In this document: one piece after another, positions 6,385 through 11,079 of the stretch | How the letters are laid out: each line of letters starts with the position of its first letter | How positions within the stretch are numbered: the stretch's first letter is position 1 | From: Paracoccaceae bacterium | GTDB taxonomy: Bacteria; Pseudomonadota; Alphaproteobacteria; Rhodobacterales; Rhodobacteraceae | Length of the DNA stretch: 11,079 nucleotides | Reading direction: 5' to 3' | NCBI GenBank assembly: GCA_006227805.1 | Contig: SBFT01000091.1 | Span: 1 to 11,079, forward strand | Position numbers and translations under genes: made by a program | The notes under the pieces: model-generated | Seen by the model: only the letters and a program-made list of their open reading frames with translations | Databases searched by the model: none | Told to the model about the DNA's origin: nothing

Positions 6385-6414
6385 TCGCCGGGCGGGTGCC
6401 CGGCGATTTCTTTT
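6385..6414 (+). terminator. Rho-independent terminator after the IalB-like gene
   Basis: A perfect 9-bp stem, TCGCCGGGC/GCCCGGCGA, with a GGGT loop is directly followed by TTTCTTTT. It begins 24 bases after the stop codon. This is the clearest intrinsic terminator in the window and separates the IalB-like transcript from rlmN. Confidence 0.92.
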
Positions 6415-6438
6415 GAAATTTCCCGCAACGCCTATATA
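6413..6438 (+). promoter_or_regulatory. Probable rlmN promoter
   Basis: TATATA at 6433-6438, in the context CCTATATAG, resembles the CTATA-type -10 of alphaproteobacterial housekeeping promoters. TTGAAA (6413-6418) is only 14 bp upstream, which is short, so the true -35 may lie within the terminator's T-run at about 6409-6414. The terminator upstream makes a promoter here necessary for rlmN. Confidence 0.5.
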
Positions 6439-6490
6439 GAGGCGCATCCCCGACCCCGTTCCCGCACCCGTTGGAAAGTCCGCGCCCGCC

Positions 6491-7690
6491 ATGCCCGCCG
6501 ATGCCCCGATCACCCAGGATGTCCTGACCATCCCCCGCAAGCTGCCAGAAGGCGGCAAGGTGAACCTCGTGGGCCTCACGCGCGAGCAGTTGCGCCAGAC
6601 GCTGATCGCCCATGGCACGCCCGAGAAGCAGGCGAAGATGCGCGTGGGCCAGATCTGGCAATGGATCTACCAGTGGGGCGTGCGCGACTTTCACGCGATG
6701 ACGAACCTGGCCAAGTCCTACCGGGCCGAGCTGGACGCGGCGTTCACGATCGAGATCCCGGAGGTCGTGACCCGCCAGGTCAGCGCCGACGGCACCCGCA
6801 AATACCTGGTGCGCATCGCCGGCGGCCACGAGGTCGAGGTCGTCTACATCCCCGAGGAAGACCGCGGCACGCTCTGCATTTCCTCCCAGGTGGGCTGCAC
6901 GCTGACCTGTTCCTTCTGCCACACCGGCACGCAGAAACTGGTGCGCAACCTGACCGCGGCGGAAATCGTGGGCCAGATCATGCTGGCGCGCGACGATCTG
7001 GACGAATGGCCCCGCCCCGGTGTCGGCACAGGCGAGGACGGGCCACGCCTGTTGTCGAACATCGTCCTGATGGGCATGGGCGAGCCGCTCTACAATTTCG
7101 AGAACGTGCGCGACGCGATGAAGATCGCCATGGACGGCGAAGGGATATCGCTGTCGCGCCGCCGGATCACGCTGTCGACCAGCGGCGTTGTCCCCGAGAT
7201 CGCGCGCACCGCCGAAGAGATCGGATGCCTGCTGGCGGTGTCCTTCCATGCCACCACGGACGAGGTGCGCGACAAGCTGGTGCCGATCAACAAGCGCTGG
7301 AACATCGAGACGCTGCTGGAGGCGCTGCGCGCCTATCCGCGGCTGACCAATTCGGAACGGATCACCTTCGAATACGTCATGCTGGACGGCGTGAACGACA
7401 GCGACGCGGACGCGCGGCGGCTGGTCAGGCTGATCGAAGGCATTCCCGCCAAGGTGAACCTGATCCCCTTCAACGAATGGCCCGGCGCGCCCTATCGGCG
7501 GTCATCCAACAACCGCATCCGGGCCTTCGCCGACATCATCTACAAGGCGGGCTATGCCTCGCCCATCCGCACGCCCCGGGGCGAGGACATCCTGGCCGCC
7601 TGCGGGCAGCTGAAATCCGCGACCGAACGCGCGCGCAAGTCGCGCGCAGAGATCGCGGCGGAAGCGGGTTTGCCGGGGGCGACCGGCTGA
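6491..7690 (+). CDS. rlmN: Dual-specificity 23S rRNA / tRNA adenine-C2 methyltransferase
   Basis: This radical-SAM enzyme makes 2-methyladenosine at position 2503 of 23S rRNA and at position 37 of some tRNAs (E. coli numbering). The protein is 399 aa. The N-terminal accessory domain includes GLTREQLRQTLIAHG and RVGQIWQWIYQWGV (51-64). The [4Fe-4S] motif is Cys136-x3-Cys140-x2-Cys143 in GCTLTCSFCHTG, and GMGEPLYN (195-202) binds SAM. The two further cysteines needed for the methyl-transfer mechanism are present: Cys129 in GTLCISSQVG and Cys371 in AACGQL. The GEDILAACGQL ending is typical of RlmN and separates it from Cfr with less doubt than length alone. The ribosome site is weak (GGAAAG, 12 bases upstream), but the MPADAPIT start is reasonable. 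All key residues are intact. Confidence 0.96.
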   Translation: MPADAPITQDVLTIPRKLPEGGKVNLVGLTREQLRQTLIAHGTPEKQAKMRVGQIWQWIYQWGVRDFHAMTNLAKSYRAELDAAFTIEIPEVVTRQVSADGTRKYLVRIAGGHEVEVVYIPEEDRGTLCISSQVGCTLTCSFCHTGTQKLVRNLTAAEIVGQIMLARDDLDEWPRPGVGTGEDGPRLLSNIVLMGMGEPLYNFENVRDAMKIAMDGEGISLSRRRITLSTSGVVPEIARTAEEIGCLLAVSFHATTDEVRDKLVPINKRWNIETLLEALRAYPRLTNSERITFEYVMLDGVNDSDADARRLVRLIEGIPAKVNLIPFNEWPGAPYRRSSNNRIRAFADIIYKAGYASPIRTPRGEDILAACGQLKSATERARKSRAEIAAEAGLPGATG

Positions 7691-7740
7691 GGGGGCTCTG
7701 CCCCCTCGGCCCTGACGGGCCTCACCCCCGGGATATTTCA
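7689..7740 (+). repeat. GC-rich double-hairpin element after rlmN, probable dispersed Rhodobacterales repeat / terminator
   Basis: Hairpin one, GAGGGGGC-TCT-GCCCCCTC (7689-7696/7700-7707), overlaps the rlmN stop codon. Hairpin two, GGCCC-TGAC-GGGCC (7708-7721), follows at once. Next come ACCCCCGGGATATTT and a purine-rich tail, AGGCGAGAGGAAGA. This order (G-run hairpin, short GC hairpin, CCCCCGGGATATTT, GAAGA-like tail) resembles an intergenic element I recall as frequent after genes in Rhodobacter/Paracoccus-type genomes. Only one copy is in this window, so its repeat status is an inference. It is the only terminator-like structure after rlmN. Confidence 0.5.
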
Positions 7741-7765
7741 GGCGAGAGGAAGACAGGGCGCCGTT

Positions 7766-7783
7766 CGCGCGCGCCCGCGCGCG
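7766..7783. repeat. Alternating CG tract with 7-bp hairpin
   Basis: CGCGCGC (7766-7772) and GCGCGCG (7777-7783) flank GCCC. The tract can form a tight hairpin and is the kind of alternating purine-pyrimidine DNA that can adopt a Z-like form. It lies in the 238-bp gap between rlmN and the small gene. No function can be assigned. The rest of that gap (to 7928) shows only a T-run at 7851-7855 and a possible promoter too weak to call. Confidence 0.4.
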
Positions 7784-7928
7784 TCCGGACATGCACCGCA
7801 GGACCTGCGCACCCTCCCGACGGACGGAAACAGTGGCCTCGAAAATTCCTTTTTGTTGCGAAATTCCCGCCCCGATCAACAATCAGTTTCCTCGACATGA
7901 ACAACTGCCACGCAAGGGAGAGCAGGAC

Positions 7929-8138
7929 ATGTTGAGCGCAGATACAGGCACCCCGATGATCGAGGCCTCGGTCCTCGACTTCCTCGCGCAGGAGCGCCGC
8001 CGCGCCCTGTCGCCGCGCGAATGGCGCTTCCGCGTCATGGGATACGGATACGGCGTGCGAGACGAGGGCGGCCGCCAGGTCGTGACCAAGCTGCCCCAGG
8101 GCACGATGCTGGGCGTCCTTCCCGCCGATTTCGCCTGA
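7929..8138 (+). CDS. Small hypothetical protein, 69 aa
   Basis: The short protein begins MLSADTGTPMIEASVLDFLA. Its middle is strongly basic and aromatic (SPREWRFRVMGYGYGVRDE, 28-46), and it ends KLPQGTMLGVLPADFA. It has no signal peptide, membrane segment or cysteine. The start is fixed by AAGGGAG, whose end lies eight bases before the ATG at 7929. The same frame is open further upstream to 7791, but the extra residues are of low complexity and have no ribosome site. The REWRFR..GYGYGVRD pattern with a LP.... ending recalls small conserved proteins of Rhodobacterales that I cannot name by function. It stands alone after the rlmN repeat and converges on the LOG-family gene with a 6-bp gap. Confidence 0.75.
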   Translation: MLSADTGTPMIEASVLDFLAQERRRALSPREWRFRVMGYGYGVRDEGGRQVVTKLPQGTMLGVLPADFA

Positions 8139-8144
8139 CGCGCC

Positions 8145-8987
8145 TCAGCGGCCCGGGATCCTGTCCCGCGCCGGCGCGGGTTCCCAGTTGTCGATGAGGG
8201 CCATCGCCTCGGCGGCGGTCTCGACGAAGCGGAAGAGGTCCAGGTCCTCGGGCGAGATCGTGCCGGCATCGGCCAGCGCGTGCCAGTCGATCACCTTTTC
8301 CCAGAAGGCGCGTCCGAAGAGCAGGAAGGGCACCCGCTCCATCCGTCCGGTCTGGATCAGGGTCAGGCTCTCGAACATCTCGTCCAGCGTGCCGAAGCCG
8401 CCCGGAAAGACGCAGATCGCGCGGGCCCGCATCAGGAAGTGCATCTTCCGGATCGCGAAATAGTGGAAGTTGAAGCTGAGGTCCGGCGTGACATAGCCGT
8501 TCGGCGCCTGCTCATGCGGCAGCACGATCGAGAGACCGATCGAGATGCCGCCCGCCTCGTGCGCGCCCAGGTTTCCCGCTTCCATCACGCCGGGGCCTCC
8601 GCCCGTGGCGATGACATTCTGGCGACAGCCCGATTCCCTGGATTTCAGCGTCATCAGCCGGGCGAATTCCCGCGCCTCGTCGTAATAGCGGGAGAGTTCG
8701 GCCAGCGTCTTCGTCCGCGCCCTGTCCTTCGTCGCGGGCGAGGGGATGCGCGCGCCGCCGAAGAGCACGATGGTGCTTTCGATCCCGCGTTCCGTCAGTT
8801 CCATCTCGGTCTTCAGGAGTTCCAGTTGCAGGCGGACGGGCCGCAATTCGTCGCGGACCAGGAAATCCTCGTCGGCGAAGGCAAGGCGGTAGGAGCGCGA
8901 ACGGGTCTGCGGGGTATCCGGAAGCTCGCCCGCGGCGATCTTGTCGGCAAGGGCGTCGCGGAAGCGGCTCTGGCGGGTGTCTGACAT
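8145..8987 (-). CDS. LOG-family protein (nucleoside 5'-monophosphate phosphoribohydrolase-like)
   Basis: A 280-aa Rossmann-fold protein of the LOG/TIGR00730 group. Members cleave the N-glycosidic bond of nucleotides (in plants and some bacteria, cytokinin ribotides), giving base plus ribose 5-phosphate. The two hallmark motifs are present: GGGPGVMEAGNLGAHEAGG (129-147) and PGGFGTLDE (195-203), with RK at 180-181 in FAIRKMHF. The first 70 or so residues (RFRDALADKIAAG to RGIEST) are an extension not found in the roughly 190-aa stand-alone LOG enzymes; it is helical-looking and charged. The ATG at 8987 has only a weak GAGA upstream. The gene diverges from the dehydratase gene, and its promoter shares the 76-bp gap with the latter. 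Whether it makes cytokinin or does nucleotide salvage cannot be told. Confidence 0.88.
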   Translation of the reverse strand: MSDTRQSRFRDALADKIAAGELPDTPQTRSRSYRLAFADEDFLVRDELRPVRLQLELLKTEMELTERGIESTIVLFGGARIPSPATKDRARTKTLAELSRYYDEAREFARLMTLKSRESGCRQNVIATGGGPGVMEAGNLGAHEAGGISIGLSIVLPHEQAPNGYVTPDLSFNFHYFAIRKMHFLMRARAICVFPGGFGTLDEMFESLTLIQTGRMERVPFLLFGRAFWEKVIDWHALADAGTISPEDLDLFRFVETAAEAMALIDNWEPAPARDRIPGR

Positions 8988-9000
8988 GGTCTCTCGCGTC

Positions 9001-9028
9001 TTGTGGGCGTCGGTGAAACACCTATAGG
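9001..9028 (+). promoter_or_regulatory. Probable promoter of the dehydratase-like gene
   Basis: TTGTGG (9001-9006) and TATAGG (9023-9028, in CCTATAGGG) are 16 bp apart. This resembles the rlmN CCTATATAG element and alphaproteobacterial sigma-70-type promoters. The predicted start point near 9035 leaves a leader of about 29 bases that contains GAAGGA (9051-9056), seven bases before the ATG. Confidence 0.55.
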
Positions 9029-9063
9029 GTCTGCCGGGTTAACGCCATGGGAAGGACGGCGGG

Positions 9064-10005
9064 ATGGACTGGAAACATCAGATCGCGCAGGCGGCAGAGC
9101 GTATCGCGGGTCATGTCCGGCGCACGCCGGTCATGATGCAGGCCGCGATCGGCCTCGATCTGCCCGTCGATCTGAAGTTCGAGCAGATGCAGCATACCGG
9201 CAGCTTCAAGACCCGCGGCGCGTTCAACACGCTGCTGTCCTCGGACGTGCCCCCGGCGGGCGTCGTCGCGGCCTCGGGCGGCAATCACGGCGCGGCGGTC
9301 GCCTTCGCGGCGCGCGCGCTGGGCCATCCCGCCACGATCTTCGTCCCCGAGATGGCGGGGCCCTCGAAGATCGCCCTGATCCGCGAGACCGGCGCCGAAT
9401 GCCGCGTGGTGCCGGGCGCCTATGCCAATGCGCTTGACGCGGCCCTCGCGTTCGAGGCGCAGACCGGCGCGATGCAGGTCCATGCCTATGACGCCGTCGG
9501 CACGGTCGCGGGGCAGGGCACGCTGATGGCCGAGTGGGACGAGCAGGGGCTGGAGGCCGACACCGTCCTGATCGCGGTGGGCGGCGGCGGTCTGCTGGCG
9601 GGCGCCATGGCCTGGACCGGAACCGCGCGCAGGATCGTCGCGGTGGAACCCGAAACCTCCTGTGCGCTGCACGCGGCGCTGGAGGCGGGCGCGCCCGTCG
9701 ACGTGGACGTGTCCGGGATCGCCGCCAATGCGCTGGGCGCGAAACGGATCGGGTCGATCTGTTTCGACCTGGCGCAGCGGACGGGCGTGCGGTCCCTGCT
9801 GGTGACCGACACCGCCATCGCCGAGGCACGGCGCCACCTGTGGCGGCAGTTGCGCCAGCTGGTCGAGCCCGCAGGTGCGGCGGCGCTGGCGGCGCTGATG
9901 TCGGGGGCCTATCGCCCCGCGCCCGGCGAACGCGTGGCGGTCCTGGTCTGCGGGGCGAACCCCGCGCCCGATCCGCTGGCCGATCCCGCGGACCGCCAGG
10001 CCTGA
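9064..10005 (+). CDS. PLP-dependent threonine/serine dehydratase-like protein
   Basis: A 313-aa fold-type II PLP enzyme. Lys49 in TGSFKTRGA is the Schiff-base lysine, SGGNHG (71-76) binds the cofactor ring and substrate carboxylate, and GGGGL (173-177) binds the cofactor phosphate. CGAN (296-299) near the end takes the place where many dehydratases have a Ser/Cys-Gly-Gly-Asn. There is no ACT regulatory domain, so it is of the short, catabolic or serine-racemase-like class and not biosynthetic IlvA. The likely reaction is deamination of L-threonine or L-serine to a 2-oxo acid, but ectoine-locus hydrolyase-like or racemase members share the fold, so substrate is open. The start has a good ribosome site, GAAGGA with a 7-base spacer. 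It is followed 61 bp later by the BLUF gene on the same strand. Confidence 0.88.
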   Translation: MDWKHQIAQAAERIAGHVRRTPVMMQAAIGLDLPVDLKFEQMQHTGSFKTRGAFNTLLSSDVPPAGVVAASGGNHGAAVAFAARALGHPATIFVPEMAGPSKIALIRETGAECRVVPGAYANALDAALAFEAQTGAMQVHAYDAVGTVAGQGTLMAEWDEQGLEADTVLIAVGGGGLLAGAMAWTGTARRIVAVEPETSCALHAALEAGAPVDVDVSGIAANALGAKRIGSICFDLAQRTGVRSLLVTDTAIAEARRHLWRQLRQLVEPAGAAALAALMSGAYRPAPGERVAVLVCGANPAPDPLADPADRQA

Positions 10006-10066
10006 ACCTTCCTTTAATCTCTGCGCGTCAGACTGGCGGGGTCATCCCGTGCCGGTTTGGTCGCCC

Positions 10067-10486
10067 ATGCTCCTTACGCAAGCCGTCTATTTCTCGACCC
10101 CGCGCAACCCCCGTGGCGGCGACCTCGGGGACATCCTGGCGATTTCGCGCCGGAACAATGCGGCGCTCGGCGTGACCGGCGCGCTGGTGCTGGACGACAT
10201 CTTCTATTTCCAGCTGCTGGAGGGGCCGCGCAACGTGCTGAGCCACGTGATCGGCACGATCCAGCAGGACACCCGCCACCTGAACTTCACCCTGGCGCTG
10301 TTCCGCGACATCGAGGCGCGCGCCTTCACCGACTGGACGATGGCGGGGATGCGGTTCCTGCCGGGCAGCGGCGGCCTGACGGGTGGCCGCGATCCGCTGG
10401 CCCTGTCGGGCCGCGACCTGCACGACCTGATCTGCCGGGCCATGACCCGGGACGACCTGCGAAAGGACGCCGAGCCCGTCATGTGA
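10067..10486 (+). CDS. Stand-alone BLUF-domain blue-light photoreceptor (BlrB-like)
   Basis: The 139-aa protein is almost all BLUF domain, a flavin-binding blue-light sensor. From the ATG at 10067 the key residues are Tyr8 (AVYFST), Asn31 or its neighbour Asn30 (SRRNNAALGVTGAL), Gln49 (FYFQLLEGP), Trp90 and Met92 (FTDWTMAG). These are essentially the positions in short BLUF proteins such as PixD, and the length matches Rhodobacter BlrB. DTRHLNF and the R.F.DW.M end of the core are also present. About 45 residues of variable tail follow, with no enzyme or DNA-binding domain, so signalling must be by protein contact. A GTG at 10049 would add 6 residues; the ATG is preferred because it gives the usual short lead, though neither has a strong ribosome site. 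It may be co-transcribed with the dehydratase-like gene. Confidence 0.9.
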   Translation: MLLTQAVYFSTPRNPRGGDLGDILAISRRNNAALGVTGALVLDDIFYFQLLEGPRNVLSHVIGTIQQDTRHLNFTLALFRDIEARAFTDWTMAGMRFLPGSGGLTGGRDPLALSGRDLHDLICRAMTRDDLRKDAEPVM

Positions 10487-10515
10487 CCCCGCACAACCCC
10501 CGAAACCGGTCGAAT

Positions 10516-10531
10516 CGGCAGAATTCTGCCG
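10516..10531. promoter_or_regulatory. 16-bp perfect palindrome upstream of the last gene
   Basis: CGGCAGAATTCTGCCG is a perfect palindrome, 30 bp after the BLUF stop codon and 108 bp before the next start. It could be an operator for a dimeric regulator. As RNA it would fold into at most a 6-bp stem with a tight loop, without a T-run, so a terminator is less likely. A GGC-repeat follows at 10530-10540. Confidence 0.4.
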
Positions 10532-10574
10532 GCGGCGGCGGCGCATTGCCGATCCGCCCCCGTCTCGTCCCCTG

Positions 10575-10615
10575 GGACACAATCATGCCCAAATCGACCA
10601 CTACCCCTTGTGTCC
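10575..10615. promoter_or_regulatory. 8-bp inverted repeat (GGACACAA / TTGTGTCC) upstream of the last gene
   Basis: GGACACAA (10575-10582) and TTGTGTCC (10608-10615) form a perfect inverted repeat with a 25-base spacer. As RNA it would make a stem closing a 25-base loop that ends 11 bases before the AAGGGGG ribosome site of the next gene. It may be an operator pair or a 5'-UTR hairpin. No -10/-35 pair is evident nearby. Confidence 0.4.
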
Positions 10616-10638
10616 TCATTAACCAAAAGGGGGAAATG

Positions 10639-11034
10639 ATGCGTTTTGTATTCGATTGCCACGGCTACACGGATGCCCGCGACGACATGGACCAAACCCT
10701 CACGGGCGTCTCGGGCCGCTCTCTCATGCAGGCGGTGCGCAGCGGACTGAAACGGCAGGGCTATGCCTGCGGTCCGGTCCGGGACGAGGATTGGGGCTGG
10801 TTCTTCCGCGCCGAAAGGGGCGGGCGGCGCTATCTGTGCGGCGGCTCGCTGGAAGGCGAGGGGAACGCCGACGCGGGCGACACGCAGGAGGCCAGCGTCT
10901 TCATCCAGCCGGAACGCGGGCTGGCGGACCGTTTGCGCGGGCTGAACCGCCCCGACCCGGACGATCCCGCCTGCGCCGACCTGCGCAAGGTCCTGGCGGA
11001 ATTGCCCAAGATCGAGGCGATCGTCGCCCTCTGA
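10639..11034 (+). CDS. Hypothetical protein, 131 aa
   Basis: I do not recognise this family. The soluble, acidic protein begins MRFVFDCHGYTDARDD and contains a Trp/Phe-rich core, VRDEDWGWFFRAERGGRRYLCGG (47-69). A small polar stretch (EGEGNADAGDTQEAS) and a strand-like VFIQPE follow, and it ends with a charged helix (ADLRKVLAELPKIEAIVAL). Three cysteines lie at 7, 44 and 67, with a fourth at 112. No signal peptide or membrane segment is seen. The start is ambiguous: the tandem ATGs at 10636 and 10639 follow AAGGGGG, with the second giving a normal 5-base gap. An upstream ATG at 10585 would add 18 residues but cross the inverted repeat. Structure resembles small sensory or immunity-like domains only loosely. 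It is on the same strand as the BLUF gene, 152 bp downstream. Confidence 0.72.
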   Translation: MRFVFDCHGYTDARDDMDQTLTGVSGRSLMQAVRSGLKRQGYACGPVRDEDWGWFFRAERGGRRYLCGGSLEGEGNADAGDTQEASVFIQPERGLADRLRGLNRPDPDDPACADLRKVLAELPKIEAIVAL

Positions 11035-11079
11035 TCGCCCTGATTGCCTTGGGCCTCCTTCGCGGCTATGTGGCGTGGC

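Noticed and set aside
5569..6618. 349-codon minus-strand frame spanning the IalB-like gene and the asparaginase start
   Set aside because: It reads through the strong terminator and the divergent promoter region, and overlaps genes with signal peptide and catalytic motifs on their own frames.
6317..7249. 310-codon minus-strand frame opposite rlmN
   Set aside because: No domain is visible and it is fully antisense to an intact rlmN and its terminator; codon structure on the plus strand explains it.
7700..7928. Possible CRISPR or tRNA-like structure in the gap after rlmN
   Set aside because: The hairpins do not recur with spacers, and no cloverleaf or T-loop motif can be drawn.
9022..9837. 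271-codon minus-strand frame opposite the dehydratase-like gene
   Set aside because: The plus strand shows a complete PLP enzyme with ribosome site and promoter. The minus-strand product has no recognisable features.
10530..10540. GGC trinucleotide run as a possible microsatellite
   Set aside because: Fewer than four repeat units in a high-GC genome; not remarkable.
10585..10638. Upstream ATG that would add 18 residues to the last protein
   Set aside because: No ribosome site precedes it and it begins inside the loop of the inverted repeat, whereas AAGGGGG stands directly ahead of the tandem ATGs at 10636/10639.

Overview
The window is GC-rich chromosomal DNA with the codon use and gene content of an alphaproteobacterium, most likely from the Rhodobacterales (Rhodobacter/Paracoccus-like). 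The basis is the alphaproteobacterial type of SerC, the serC-serA pair opposite serB, a type III (Rhizobium etli-like) asparaginase, an IalB-like periplasmic protein, a short BlrB-like BLUF protein, and CCTATA-type -10 elements. No rRNA, tRNA, CRISPR array, transposase or phage gene was seen. This looks like ordinary core and near-core chromosome, not an island.

Left part (1-3003): serine biosynthesis. serC and serA lie on the minus strand as a probable operon; serA runs off the left edge. The divergent serB is on the plus strand. Together they carry the last two steps and the first step of 3-phosphoglycerate -> serine. The serC leader (about 1941-2062) contains mutually exclusive hairpins and is a good candidate for the known alphaproteobacterial serC leader RNA. 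Two strong hairpins separate serC from serA.

Middle part (3037-5644): a class I SAM-dependent methyltransferase (minus) diverges from a LysR-type regulator (plus). Their shared 117-bp spacer holds a LysR-box-like palindrome and a 21-bp-phased direct repeat that reaches the regulator's start codon. The regulator overlaps tail-to-tail by 11 bp with a type III L-asparaginase (minus).

Right-middle part (5818-8987): an exported IalB-like protein ends in a textbook rho-independent terminator, followed by rlmN (23S rRNA/tRNA A2 methyltransferase). After rlmN comes a double-hairpin GC-rich element resembling a dispersed repeat of this group, then a 69-codon conserved-looking small protein. A LOG-family phosphoribohydrolase-like gene converges on it.

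Right part (9064-11034): a PLP-dependent threonine/serine dehydratase-like enzyme with a CCTATA promoter, a stand-alone BLUF blue-light sensor, and an unrecognised 131-aa protein whose upstream region holds a 16-bp perfect palindrome and an 8-bp inverted repeat. The most unusual items are the regulatory DNA at serC, the LysR gene and the last gene, and the output-less BLUF photoreceptor. I found no clearly new multi-gene system.
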